From assembly GCF_937900395.1 (NCBI RefSeq), contig NZ_CALCDX010000046.1:23410-87409 (forward strand): 64,000 nucleotides of DNA. The letters run 5' to 3'. The position numbers and the translations under genes are program-made. The DNA comes from an uncultured Caulobacter sp. GTDB taxonomy: Bacteria; Pseudomonadota; Alphaproteobacteria; Caulobacterales; Caulobacteraceae. Positions 18,529 to 27,692 of this stretch are shown here, in pieces (within the stretch, counting starts at the first letter, position 1; each line of letters opens with the position of its first letter). Under the pieces are notes generated by a model. It saw only the letters and a list, made by a program, of their open reading frames with translations. It was not told the origin of the DNA and searched no databases.

Positions 18529-18735
18529 CGCTGTCCTCCGCGTCTTCGCGACCCGGCAAGGCGATACCGGCCAGGGTCGAAAGGCCAATGGCATTCACGA
18601 GCAGACGCTCCGACGATGACATCTAGGGCGAGGGCTGCTGGCGACAACCGCGCCTCCACCGAAGGAGAAATGGATGCCCCGCCCGCCGCGGCGTCGTAGA
18701 TGTCGCCGGAAGGCCTCGGCGCTGCTGATTGCGTG

Positions 18736-19122
18736 CTAGGTTCGCACGTCGCGCGCCCTCGCGTGGCGACAAGCGGACCGGTAGTCGGCCGCGGCTTTCG
18801 GGTCGAAGCGCTCGAGGGCCGAGATCAGGTCGTCGAGATGGGAGACAGGTGCGAACTCGGTGAGGTCGCGCGCATCCGCCATCTCCAGCCCCAGCGCATC
18901 GTTCGCCCAGGCCAGCAGGATGATCCGCTTCTGATCGTCAGTTAGTCCGGCGTGGGCGATCACGTCCGCGGGACGGGCAAAGGCCGACGCCGGGTCGATC
19001 AGCGCATCCACGAACGCAGCCTTGGCCATGGGCGAGGTGGCGGGTGGCGACGGCTCGGCTTCGGGCACCATATGCGCCTTCGCTGGTTGAGGTTTCGTTT
19101 CGAACTTAGCGCGGGGGCGCAT
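18736..19122 (-). CDS. hypothetical protein, stand-alone version of the NDUFS4-protein C-terminal module
   Basis: 128 residues with a Pro/Ala-rich N-terminus. Residues about 36-118 (IDPASAFARPADVIAHA, LTDDQKRIILLAWANDALGLE, then VSHLDDLISALERFDP) align with the C-terminal module of the protein at 10823-11548. Both show the order P-A-x-V/I, L-T-x2-Q-K-R-x-I-L-x2-W and a final L-D-x-L/V helix. The start could also be the internal ATG at 19071 or 19029. Function is unknown; two copies within 8 kb of the same stress island point to a related role. Confidence 0.65.
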   Translation of the reverse strand: MRPRAKFETKPQPAKAHMVPEAEPSPPATSPMAKAAFVDALIDPASAFARPADVIAHAGLTDDQKRIILLAWANDALGLEMADARDLTEFAPVSHLDDLISALERFDPKAAADYRSACRHARARDVRT

Positions 19123-19151
19123 ACCGGCAAGGTGGTATGTAACAGCTGGCC

Positions 19152-20058
19152 CTAGCTGGGCCGCGCCTCGGATCTTGCTGGCCTCTCGTCATCGCGCAGG
19201 ACGACGTAGGTGGCGGGGATCACCAGCACGGTCAGCAGGGTGGACGACGCCAGGCCGAACAGCAGGCTGATGGCGAGGCCCTGGAAGATCGGGTCGAACA
19301 GATCACCGCCGCCCCGATCATGGCGGCCAGCGCCGTCAGCAGGATCGGCTTGAAGCGGATGGCGCCGGCCGAGAGCAGCGCGTCGCGCAGGGGCCGGCCC
19401 TCGGCCTGCTCAGGGCGGATGAAGTCCACGAGCAGGATCGAGTTGCGCACGATGATGCCGGCCAGCGCGATGAAGCCGATCATCGAGGTGGCGGTGAACG
19501 GCGCCCGGAAAAGCATTGGCCCGCCACGATGCCCACCAGGGTCAGCGGGATGGGCGTCAGGATGACCAGCGGCAGGCGGAAGCTCTTGAACTGCGCCACC
19601 ACCAGGACGTAGATGCCGAGGATCGCCACCCCGAACGCCGCCCCCATGTCGCGGAAGGTGACCCAGGTGATCTCCCACTCGCCGTCCCACAGGACGGTGG
19701 GCCGACTCTCGTCCGTCGGCTGGCCGTTCAGGCGGATGTCGGGCTTGGGCAGCTTGCCCCAGTCGTGCGCCTCGATGGCGTCGTCGACGGCCAGCATCCC
19801 GTAGATCGGCGCCTCGTAGCGGCCGGCGAGGTCGGCCATGACCATCTCGGCGTCGCGGCCGTCGCGGCGATAGATCGGGTACGAGCCGGTCTCGCGGGTG
19901 GCCTCGACCACCTCGCCCAGCTCCACCAGGCGCCGGCCCTGGGCGGTGTTCGCCACGGCCACCGGGGTGGCGGCCAGCCGTTCGCTCCAGGAAATCAAGG
20001 ATGTCGAGGGCGCCGGGCTTCCGGCCGCCTCCATCACTCGCCCCCTGAAAGATCCCAA
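19152..20058 (-). pseudogene. RND efflux permease (HAE1/AcrB superfamily) remnant
   Basis: Three consecutive minus-strand frames carry the C-terminal half of an RND pump. The periplasmic part is TVLWDGEWEITWVTFRDMG. Transmembrane parts are FGVAILGIYVLVVAQFKSF and, after a frame change near 19510, FTATSMIGFIALAGIIVRN and SILLVDFIRPEQAEGRP. After another shift near 19300 the tail reads VIPATYVVLRDDERPARS and stops at 19152. Intact permeases exceed 1000 residues, so the N-terminal ~600 are missing. Not functional. Confidence 0.75.
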
Positions 20059-20657
20059 CGATCGAGCCCCCTTACGCCGAGGCGTTTCGGCGGATCACGC
20101 CAGCCTTGCTGGCGCAGATCTCCGACGTCCTCGGCGATCTAGTCGACCTCAGCACCCGATTCTCGTGAGACGCCACAAGATCGAACCGGCCCGCAGAAAT
20201 GGGGCGGCGTACGCCCAGAAAGTCTCGATGAAAGGACCGGAAGCGGAAGGTGGCTCGCGGCCGACCGGCATTGGCGGGGTCCTTTAGGCTCGACCCAAGC
20301 GCTCCGCATGCGTCCGCAGCGGCGACGTGCTCGTCGTTTGCAACGATCGCCTCAGTCGATCGATGGCTCCACTGGATCACCTCTGGCAGCCGACTCCTGA
20401 AGCTGCCAGAGCAACCTATCCGCTACTCGTCGACGGACGCGGCAGCGTGCCGTCTGAAGATGCCGACGATCCGCATCGGTGCGCGGGGGTTCTGGGAAGT
20501 TTGGCGCGGCCCCGAGCACGGGGGTCATCTCGCGAGACTCAAATGCGCCGGCGTTTCCGGCGAGCGGCGCCCCCTTCCGAAGGGGGTGTGGACGGAGTCG
20601 CCCAGGGAGGGCGTCAGAACGTCGGCACAAGCCTAGCTGGGGCGGCAGCGACAAATT
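20059..20657. other. about 600 nt without a convincing gene
   Basis: This stretch separates the RND remnant from the glycine-zipper gene. The short open frames are Arg/Ser-rich antisense-type readings with no motif. No strong hairpin or FixK-type box was seen. Confidence 0.5.
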
Positions 20658-21312
20658 TCACCAGCGGCGATACCGATAGACCCATGGGCCGGGCCGGAAC
20701 CTAGGCCGCCAATAGTGGTGATTGTGCCAATACCAATAGCGATAGGGTCGGAACACCCAAACCCCTCCCGTCCAGACCCAGGGATTGTACCAGGGCGGCC
20801 CATGGATCACGTCAGGCGGATAAGCGCGCGTTCCGGGCGAGGCATGGACGAATGCCGGCGCCCCCGGCCGCACGATGTACCCCGGAGGGCATTGCGACCC
20901 GCCCCACCGGATCCGACCGCGGCGCCAGCCGCAGCTCCCAAGGCTCCCCCGATGATCGCGCCGGCGGCCGGATCCCGTCGCTCGGACAGGCTTGAGCCCA
21001 AGATCGCGCCCATAACGCCGCCGATCGCCGCGCCTGCCAGCGCATTGGTGCGTTGATCGATGCAGTTTTGAGCGGCCCATTCCGCAAATCGCTGGGCGTA
21101 GTCTCGATCATACCACTGGGCCTGATCGTCGTAGACCGCCCCCTGCGCTCCGCGCCCGGGGGCGGCGGCGCATGGTGGCCCGTAGGCGGGGCGGACGCGG
21201 GGGAGGCGCCGCCGAGGCGGAGGCGACCGGATGGGCTTCGGCGACGGCGCCGTCGGCAAAGATCAGGCCGATCGCGGCGAGGAGCGCTGGTCCGTCGAGT
21301 CGTCGAGGTCAT
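20658..21312 (-). pseudogene. secreted glycine-zipper protein, frame-broken
   Basis: Coding character moves through three minus-strand frames. A signal-peptide-like stretch (ALLAAIGLIFADGAVAEAHP) lies near 21300-21240. A middle part follows (QWYDRDYAQRFAEWAAQNC, then the glycine zipper AGAAIGGVMGAILGSSL and AAGAIIGGALGAAAGAAVG). An aromatic tail (CPPGYIVRPGAPAF, then YRYWYWHNHHYWRPRF) ends at 20658. Together they make one plausible exported lipoprotein-like protein of about 200 residues. At least two single-base frame changes (near 21240 and 20895) break it. Whether this is decay or sequence error cannot be told. Confidence 0.5.
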
Positions 21313-21458
21313 GGCGTCGGTCTCCTTGCTCCTTGAAACGGGCGTTCGCCCCGGCGCTGCAATCCCCTACCGGTATGGCTCCCGAGCAAAAACTAGGGCG
21401 CGCCTGTCGCAACCCAAACTTCCCCCACCTTGTTCGGAGCGCGGCTGCGATCGCCTGC

Positions 21459-22214
21459 CTAGTCCCGTCGTTGCCCGAACAACGACAGCAGAAATTGAAA
21501 CAGGTTGATGAAGTTGATGTACAGGCTGAGCGCACCGTAACTGGTGGCGACACTCCGGGCGGCTTCGGCTCCCCCGAGTTCGTAATAGGCGATCTTCAGG
21601 CGCTGGGTGTCGTAAGCGATCAGGCCCGCGAAGACGAAAACGCCGATCACGCTGATCATAAACTGCATCAGCTCCGACCTCAGGAACAGATTGACGAGAG
21701 AGGCGATCACCAACCCGACCACGCCGACGATAAGAAAGGATCCGAAGCCGGTCAGATCCTTCTTTGTGACGTAGCCGAAGAGGCTGAGGGCGCCGAAAGC
21801 CGTAGCCGTGATCAGGAACATCGAGACGATGGACGCCCCAGTATAGACAAGTCCGACGACCCCCAGGGACGCGCCGATCAGGGCCACGATCGTCCAGTAG
21901 AGCGCGCTTGCGGCTCCGCTTGTCGGATTGCGCATAGCAAACCCGGAGACCAGCAGGATTCCGAGCGGTGCGATGGCCACGATCCAGCCGATCGGCGTCA
22001 TGCCGGCCAGATGGCCATCGGCGCTCGTCACGAACATCAGGTCCCGGACCGGGGGGACGCTGGAGGTGAGGTAGGCGAGGGCGGCCGAGACCAAGAGCCC
22101 CAGGGCCACCTTATTGTAGACGCCGATCATGAAGGATCGCAGGCCGGCGTCGATCGCCATGTCGGCGCGTGTGCTCAGGATTGTCGCGTGGCGGGCGCGC
22201 TGGAAGTCGCTCAT
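21459..22214 (-). CDS. Bax inhibitor-1/YccA family membrane protein
   Basis: About 251 residues from the ATG at 22214 (MSDFQRARHA). Seven hydrophobic segments run from about residue 30, including VALGLLVSAALAYL, IGWIVAIAPLGILLVSG and SVIGVFVFAGLIAYDTQRLK. The family signature at the end is SLYINFINLFQFLLSLFG. BI-1 proteins are inner-membrane pH-dependent Ca2+ leak channels that also influence FtsH in E. coli (YccA). That FtsH link is apt here but is an inference. Confidence 0.92.
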   Translation of the reverse strand: MSDFQRARHATILSTRADMAIDAGLRSFMIGVYNKVALGLLVSAALAYLTSSVPPVRDLMFVTSADGHLAGMTPIGWIVAIAPLGILLVSGFAMRNPTSGAASALYWTIVALIGASLGVVGLVYTGASIVSMFLITATAFGALSLFGYVTKKDLTGFGSFLIVGVVGLVIASLVNLFLRSELMQFMISVIGVFVFAGLIAYDTQRLKIAYYELGGAEAARSVATSYGALSLYINFINLFQFLLSLFGQRRD

Positions 22215-22348
22215 GGCTGGTCGTCCCCAGGATGTGGTTCTCCAGCCAACTCCATCTAGGTCGAACGCCCAATGGAACAAGAGGGGCGCGCGGCGGTGAT
22301 GCGGCGGGCCTCCGCTCAACGGCCCTCCGCGCAAAGGTCCAGTCGCCG

Positions 22349-23536
22349 CTAGGACAGCGCCTCGATGCCTGGAAGAGTGCCTTTCGCCAGGAACGTCAGG
22401 CAGGCTCCGCCACCGGTGGAGACATGGCTGAACCGCTCCCCAAGCCTCAGCCTCTGAGCGGCCGCGACGGTGTCGCCCCCGCCAAGCACTGTGAAGGCGG
22501 CCGGGAGGCCGGCGATGGCGCGGCCAATCGCCTGCATCCCCCCCTGAAAGCCGTCGATCTCCGCCGCCCCCATCGGCCCGTTCCAGAATACGGTTCTGGC
22601 GCCCTGCAACGCCTCGACGAAGCGCTGGCGCGTCTGGGGGCCGATGTCCACGCCCTTCCAGCCCGCCGGAATGTGGTTGGCTGGAACGATTCTCGCCTCA
22701 GCGCCCACCGCGGGCTTGGGGGCCGCCACCACATCGACGGGGAGCAGGAGCTGTACGCCCCGATCGTGGGCCATGCCCAAGAGGCTTTTGGCCAAACCTG
22801 CGGTTTCCGCAGCCACCAGGGAGTTCCCCACCTGGCCGCCCTGAGCCTCGATGAACGGAAAGGCCAAGGCGCCGCCGATCAGCATGCCGGTCACGCGCGG
22901 CAGCAAGCTCTCCACTGCGCCAATTTTATCGGCTGCCTTCGAGCCGCCGAGCACAACCCAAAAGGGCTTCGCTGGGCGCTGGATGAGTCTGGTGAGGTTG
23001 GCGACTTCCTTCTCCATCAAAAGGCCAGCGCAGCTCGGTAGGAACCTGGTGGCCCCGGTAACCGACGCGTGGTCACGGTGGGCGGACGCAAAGGCGTCGA
23101 GCACGAACGTTTCGCCCAGCCTGGCATAACGCCGCGCCAGGGCCGCGTCGTTCGACCCTTCACCCGGTTCGAATCTCACATTGTCCAGCAGCGCCACTGA
23201 ACCTTGGGGCAAAGGTAGGACTTGCCTGAGCGTGGGGTCGGAAGCTGGTGTGCGTTCGGCGCTCCCGCCGATAAAGGTCACGGGGCGCCCCAACTGCGCC
23301 GCCAGCACCGGCGTCACGGGGGCCAGACTGCTCGTTGCTTCGAAGCGGCCTTTGGGACGTCCGAAATGGCTGAGGAGCACAAGGCTCGCGCCCTGATCGA
23401 GCAACTGCTTCAGCGTCGGAAGGCTCGCCTTCACCCGGCTCACGTCGGCGATCTTGCCCGCGTGTATTGGCAAGTTGTAGTCCGCCCGCACGATGATGCG
23501 CTTGCCGGCGGCGCTGAGATCCTTGAGCGTTCGCAA
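22349..23536 (-). CDS. pgk: phosphoglycerate kinase
   Basis: 395 residues, full length. N-terminal substrate motifs include IIVRADYNLP, LLSHFGRPKG and LLDNVRFEPGE. The hinge and nucleotide site include PFWVVLGGSKAADKIGAV, VFWNGPMGAAE and the C-terminal glycine loop HVSTGGGACLTFL. It transfers phosphate between 1,3-bisphosphoglycerate and ADP. VRADYN replaces the usual VRVDFN, and there are no gap, tpi or fba neighbours. It may be an accessory copy for substrate-level phosphorylation under stress. Confidence 0.92.
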   Translation of the reverse strand: MRTLKDLSAAGKRIIVRADYNLPIHAGKIADVSRVKASLPTLKQLLDQGASLVLLSHFGRPKGRFEATSSLAPVTPVLAAQLGRPVTFIGGSAERTPASDPTLRQVLPLPQGSVALLDNVRFEPGEGSNDAALARRYARLGETFVLDAFASAHRDHASVTGATRFLPSCAGLLMEKEVANLTRLIQRPAKPFWVVLGGSKAADKIGAVESLLPRVTGMLIGGALAFPFIEAQGGQVGNSLVAAETAGLAKSLLGMAHDRGVQLLLPVDVVAAPKPAVGAEARIVPANHIPAGWKGVDIGPQTRQRFVEALQGARTVFWNGPMGAAEIDGFQGGMQAIGRAIAGLPAAFTVLGGGDTVAAAQRLRLGERFSHVSTGGGACLTFLAKGTLPGIEALS

Positions 23537-23772
23537 GTCGGCCTCCAGCCTGCATTTTCAGTCGAGGTCTGCAGAGCGACACGGCGCCCCGGAGGGCCTC
23601 AGGTCGATCTGCGGGCGCAATCGACTAGTAAGGCATGTCGCAGAGAGGATCCGCCATACGAGCAATTAGGCCGGGCCGCATCCAGGCTCAATGGTCCGCC
23701 ACCCACCCGGATCCCAGCCGCTGGCGGTGGCGCCTCAGCCCCAGCGAACCGCCCTCTCGCTCGTGTGGGGAC

Positions 23773-24783
23773 TCACTCTGCTGAGCTCTCGGGAATCTCT
23801 GCGACCACGTCCTGCGGGGACTTGTCCGACCGCAAGCCCTTGAAGCTTGCCTGCCGAATGCGGCCATGCTCGGTCCATTCGGCGAAGTCGATGTTCTCCA
23901 TCAGTACCGGCCGGGTCCACTGAACGGCCGGATCCTTGCGCGGCGGATCGCCGGCCTCGAACGGACAGGTCTCGGATCGCACGGCGCGGAGTCGCGCGAG
24001 CAGCTCGGGCACCACCCGGCGCGGATAGCCGGTGTGCACGCGCCCGACATAGCGCAAGACCCCGTCGTCATAGACCCCGACCAGTAGGGATCGGAACTTG
24101 CGCGAACCGGTCATGGCCCAGCCGCCGATCACCACCTCCTGGGACGGGCGCCACTTCGACTTGCGCCAGCTGTCGTTCCGTTCGCCCGGGGCGTAGGGAG
24201 AATCGAGCCGTTTGGCGACCACGCCTTCGAATCCCTCGCGCCTCGCCCAGCCGAGGGGATCCGGGTCGGTGATCGCGGCCGCCGACCGGATCGGCCCATC
24301 AAGCGGCGCCCGCCGCAAGAGGCGCCCGAGCGCCTCGTGTCGGGCCGCGAGCGGTCGCCGCAGCAGCGCCTCGCGGTTCAGGTGCAGCAAATCGAAGGCG
24401 AAGAAGACCAGCGGATCGCGGGCCGCGTGGCGCTGACGCGCCCCTAGTCGCGCCCGGAGGAGGCTGAAGTTCGGCCTTTCCGCTCGGTCGAGCGCGCAGA
24501 GCTCGCCGTCCAAGATGCAGTCGGGCAAGTCGGCGAGCCGTGCGCTGAGATCAGGAAGCAGAGCCGATCGGTCGACGCCGTTTCGACTACGCCACCGGAC
24601 CTCGCCCTGCAGGACTCGGGCCTGGAAGCGGTCGCCATCAAGCTTGACCTCATGAAGCCAATCCGGACCTGACGGCGGCGCGCGGACGAGCCGCGGATGC
24701 TGGAAGGGGATGAAGATCGGCGGCCCGGATCCGGTCCAAGATCCGTCGACGGGCCTGTCACGCGCCGTGGCCACGACAGTCAC
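23773..24783 (-). CDS. ATP-dependent DNA ligase (LigD ligase-domain type)
   Basis: 336 residues, GTG start. The adenylation motif I is EVKLDGDRF with nucleophile K47; motif III is ILDGELCALD; motif IV is EGFEGVVAKRLDSPY; motif V is WRKSKWRP. A C-terminal OB-fold follows (GSRKFRSLLVGVYDDGVLRYVG, then ASFKGLRSDKSP). It corresponds to the LIG domain of LigD without the phosphoesterase or polymerase. Those two domains are encoded separately at 30323-31933. No Ku gene was seen in the window. Confidence 0.9.
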   Translation of the reverse strand: MTVVATARDRPVDGSWTGSGPPIFIPFQHPRLVRAPPSGPDWLHEVKLDGDRFQARVLQGEVRWRSRNGVDRSALLPDLSARLADLPDCILDGELCALDRAERPNFSLLRARLGARQRHAARDPLVFFAFDLLHLNREALLRRPLAARHEALGRLLRRAPLDGPIRSAAAITDPDPLGWARREGFEGVVAKRLDSPYAPGERNDSWRKSKWRPSQEVVIGGWAMTGSRKFRSLLVGVYDDGVLRYVGRVHTGYPRRVVPELLARLRAVRSETCPFEAGDPPRKDPAVQWTRPVLMENIDFAEWTEHGRIRQASFKGLRSDKSPQDVVAEIPESSAE

Positions 24784-25010
24784 TCTTCGCCAGATCGCAT
24801 TCTCTTAACGTGACACCTCGGTTTGGCGGCGGTTCAATGAGCCTATGGAGCAGGCTCGAGCGGGAACGACGACCCTATGACCATGCGGATGTCGACAGAT
24901 ATCAAGTTCGAGAATGGCCGCGGCAGCATGATCTCCAGATCGTGTTCGCGACCAGGGCCGTCGCCAAGACGGCGAGCGGGGGCTAAGGCGAGCCGTTCAG
25001 GAGAAGCCAA

Positions 25011-25919
25011 TTGAACGAAGACCCTTACAAGGTGCTGGGGCTGAGCTCCGACGCGACCCAGGACGAGATACAGAAAGCCTATCGAAGGCTGGCCAAGAAG
25101 CACCATCCAGACCTCAACCCGGGCGACCGGGCCGCCGAGGAGAAGTTCAAGCAGGTGTCGGCCGCCTACGATCTCTTAGGGGATGAGGAAAAGCGGCGCC
25201 GCTTCGATCGCGGCGAAATCGACGCGCAGGGGGCCGAGCGACCTCGGCACCGCTACTACCGGGAGTACGCTGATGCGGCCGCCGATCATCCCTACGCCAG
25301 TCGCACCGGTTTCCAGGACTTCGCAGACGAGGACATCTTCGCACAGTTCTTCAGCCAGGAAGGGGAGCGCTTCCGTGAAGTCCGGATGCGTGGCGCCGAC
25401 CTCAGATTCCACCTCAGGATCGACTTCCTTGATGCTGTGCGCGGAGCGCGCCGCACGCTGACGCTTCCCGACGGCACGTCCATGAACCTCAACATTCCCG
25501 CGGGAGTGGAAGACGGACAGGTGCTCCGGCTGCGGGGCAAGGGCGCGGCGGGCGTCAACGGCGGGGAGCCGGGAGATGCGCTCATCGAACTCGAGATCGG
25601 AACGCACCCGTTCTTCAGCCGCGAGGGCCGGGACATTCACCTTGATCTGCCGGTTACCCTCGATGAGGCGATCCTGGGCGGTAAGATCGAGGTGCCGACG
25701 CCCACCGGGCGGGTCACCATGACAGTGCCCGCAGGCGCCAATACTGGTCGCACCCTGCGCCTGCGCGGCAAGGGGGTGCAGGGCAAGCCGAAAGGGGACG
25801 AGCTGGTGCACCTCAAGATCGTCCTGCCGGAGCGGATCGACCCGGAGCTTGAGGCGTTCATGCGCCGCTGGCGCGAGCAACACCGGTATGATCCCCGTCA
25901 AGCGATGGGAGCAGCGTGA
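25011..25919 (+). CDS. cbpA: DnaJ-family co-chaperone CbpA
   Basis: 302 residues from a TTG start seven bases after AGGAG. The J domain (3-68) has the HPD motif in KKHHPDLNPGDR. There is no zinc-finger domain. Two C-terminal substrate-binding beta domains follow (about 115-290) with VRGARRTLTLPDG and VTMTVPAGANTGRTLRLRGKG. It stimulates DnaK ATPase. The next gene, its CbpM-type modulator, starts inside its stop codon. A weak FixK-like half match (24892-24905) lies 106 nt upstream. Confidence 0.92.
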   Translation: MNEDPYKVLGLSSDATQDEIQKAYRRLAKKHHPDLNPGDRAAEEKFKQVSAAYDLLGDEEKRRRFDRGEIDAQGAERPRHRYYREYADAAADHPYASRTGFQDFADEDIFAQFFSQEGERFREVRMRGADLRFHLRIDFLDAVRGARRTLTLPDGTSMNLNIPAGVEDGQVLRLRGKGAAGVNGGEPGDALIELEIGTHPFFSREGRDIHLDLPVTLDEAILGGKIEVPTPTGRVTMTVPAGANTGRTLRLRGKGVQGKPKGDELVHLKIVLPERIDPELEAFMRRWREQHRYDPRQAMGAA

Positions 25920-26239
25920 TGAGGGAAGAGGCCGAGGTCCTGCAAGGGGTTCGCGGGCTAAGCCGCCGCAAGCTGCGCGCGTGGGTGCAGGCGGGCTGGG
26001 TGCTTCCCGCGCGGGGGGAGCAAGGCGCGATGTATAGCGACATCGATATCGCGCGGGTTCACCTGATCCACCATTTGCAGGCGGACCTCAATATCGGAAC
26101 CGACGCGCTGCCCGTGGTTCTGTCGCTGGTGGATCAGGTTTATGGTCTGCGGCGCGAGCTTCGGCGGCTGGCGCGCGCCGTCGAGGCGCAGCCGGACAGG
26201 GTGAAGCAGGCGATCCTGAGGGCGAACGACCAAGGCTGA
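25919..26239 (+). CDS. cbpM: CbpM-type chaperone modulator (MerR-like HTH)
   Basis: 106 residues from ATG 25919, overlapping the cbpA stop (TGATG). The fold is a MerR-like winged helix: GLSRRKLRAWVQAGWVLPA, YSDIDIARVHLIHHLQADLNI, then a C-terminal helix ending REL-x2-LARAVE. In E. coli, CbpM binds the CbpA J domain and blocks its action on DnaK. The cbpA-cbpM pair is standard for the family. Confidence 0.85.
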   Translation: MREEAEVLQGVRGLSRRKLRAWVQAGWVLPARGEQGAMYSDIDIARVHLIHHLQADLNIGTDALPVVLSLVDQVYGLRRELRRLARAVEAQPDRVKQAILRANDQG

Positions 26240-26321
26240 GGGGCCGCTCCGGGGTGCGCCACGCCCCTCCTGGTCACCCCCGACGGGCGACGGATGCGCG
26301 CCCGGGCGCCAGGGGCGCGAC

Positions 26322-26335
26322 TTGACCGCGGTCAA
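26322..26335. promoter_or_regulatory. FixK/FNR-like box upstream of usp
   Basis: TTGACCGCGGTCAA is a perfect palindrome matching TTGAY-N4-RTCAA. Its centre is about 80 nt before the usp start at 26409. Confidence 0.75.
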
Positions 26336-26408
26336 GTCGGCATGCCGATGGGGCGGCATGTTGAATCGCCAATGGAGAAGAAATTCCGCGGCGCTCCAGG
26401 AGGGCTCG

Positions 26409-27239
26409 ATGAGCATCAAACATATTGTCGTGCAGGCGGCCGGGAAGGCAGAGGACGCGCGGCGCGTCGCCATGGCGGTCGATCTCGCGAACCGATGCGA
26501 AGCCACGCTTGGTGGCGTATTCCTGGAGCCGGCGCCGCCCTGGCTCTTCGTGGGCGGGGACCTTGCAGCCCCCGCCGCTCTCGCCGATTTGACTGAATCT
26601 CACCGCAAAGCGGTGCAGACAGCTTCGGCGGCGGCGCGGGCGAACCTTGAGGCGGCGGCGCAGGGCAAGTCGTTCGAGTGGCGCCAAGTCGACGGCTCCG
26701 CCCCTACCGCGTTGGCCGAAGTGGCGCGGGAGGCGGATCTGCTCTTCATGGCGGGGCCTCCACTGACCAGTCGCGATGGCGTGTTCGCCCCAGCGGACGC
26801 CGTGGCGCTTACTGCCGGCGCGCCGATCATCGCGGTGCCAGAGACCGCGACCGGGACGTGTGTCGGACACCGCGTGCTCGTTGCTTGGAACGGCGCGCGC
26901 GAGAGCGCGCGCGCCTTGCGCGACGCCCTGCCATTGCTGCAGCGCGCCGCGCAAGTCGATGGCGTGATCGTCGACCACCCGGAGGCGGCCCGCGACGGGG
27001 AACGCGTCCTGAAGGCGTTCCTCCAACGCCACGGCTGCCCGGCGATAAACGTGATCCGGCTTCCCGCCGGCGGGCGGCATGCCAGCGAGGTGATCCTGCA
27101 GCACGCGGCGCACGTTGTGCAGGCCGACCTGATCGTCATGGGACTGTACGGCCACTCGCGCCTACGGGAGTTCGTACTGGGCGGGGTCAGCCGGGACATG
27201 CTCGACGACTCGCCCATTCCGCTGCTCCTGTCGCACTGA
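26409..27239 (+). CDS. universal stress protein, tandem UspA domains
   Basis: 276 residues from ATG 26409, preceded by a strong AGGAGGG. The N-terminal domain (1-150) begins IKHIVVQAAGKAEDARR and lacks a clean ATP motif. The second domain (about 150-276) begins HRVLVAWNGARESARA and ends with the nucleotide-binding loop VMGLYGHSRLREFVLGGVS. The fold is cytoplasmic and dimeric. A perfect FixK box lies upstream, as for many Usp genes induced by oxygen limitation. It heads a group with the YdbL-like gene (13 nt downstream) and PDH E1 alpha. Confidence 0.9.
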   Translation: MSIKHIVVQAAGKAEDARRVAMAVDLANRCEATLGGVFLEPAPPWLFVGGDLAAPAALADLTESHRKAVQTASAAARANLEAAAQGKSFEWRQVDGSAPTALAEVAREADLLFMAGPPLTSRDGVFAPADAVALTAGAPIIAVPETATGTCVGHRVLVAWNGARESARALRDALPLLQRAAQVDGVIVDHPEAARDGERVLKAFLQRHGCPAINVIRLPAGGRHASEVILQHAAHVVQADLIVMGLYGHSRLREFVLGGVSRDMLDDSPIPLLLSH

Positions 27240-27252
27240 CGGAGGCGCGGCT

Positions 27253-27624
27253 GTGCTCCGATACCACCCGACGCGTCGAACGCTTGCCATCTTGTTGCTG
27301 GCCGCGATGGGAACGCCTGTGCGGCCGGCCCTGGCGCAGTCCTCGTCGTCCAAGGCGCTTGTCGATGCGGCCAAGGCCGCCGGGAAGGTCGGCGAGCAGG
27401 CCGACGGCTACCTCGGTTTCGTGGCGCCCCAGGACGACCCCGGGCTCACCGCGGCGGTGGCGGAGATCAACACCGCGCGCGCTCGGCTGTACGCGGAGAC
27501 GGCGCGTCGTCATGGCGTGAGCCCTGAGGTCGCGGGCGTCGCCGCCGCGAAGGCCCTGTTCGAGACGAAGCTGCGGCCCGGTGACTACTATCGTGACGCC
27601 ACGGGCGTGTGGCGCAGGAAGTAG
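27253..27624 (+). CDS. YdbL family (DUF1318) periplasmic protein
   Basis: 123 residues, GTG start after GACGGAGG. A signal peptide occupies 1-29 (LAILLLAAMGTPVRPALAQ). The mature part has the DUF1318 pattern AKAAGKVGEQADGYLGFV, then EINTARARLYAETARRHGVS and LRPGDYYRDATGVWRRK. In E. coli, YdbL accompanies YnbE and the YdbH envelope protein, which are absent here. Function in this context is unknown. Confidence 0.8.
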   Translation: MLRYHPTRRTLAILLLAAMGTPVRPALAQSSSSKALVDAAKAAGKVGEQADGYLGFVAPQDDPGLTAAVAEINTARARLYAETARRHGVSPEVAGVAAAKALFETKLRPGDYYRDATGVWRRK

Positions 27625-27692
27625 GGGCTGTGTCCGCGGGCGCCGCCAGGTCGACGGATGAGGGCCGGGATCGACTCCGCCGGGAGGACGTC

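Noticed and set aside
24892..24905. TCGACAGATATCAA as a FixK box for cbpA
   Set aside because: The left half-site deviates (TCGAC) and the distance to the TTG start is over 100 nt, longer than for the seven accepted boxes.
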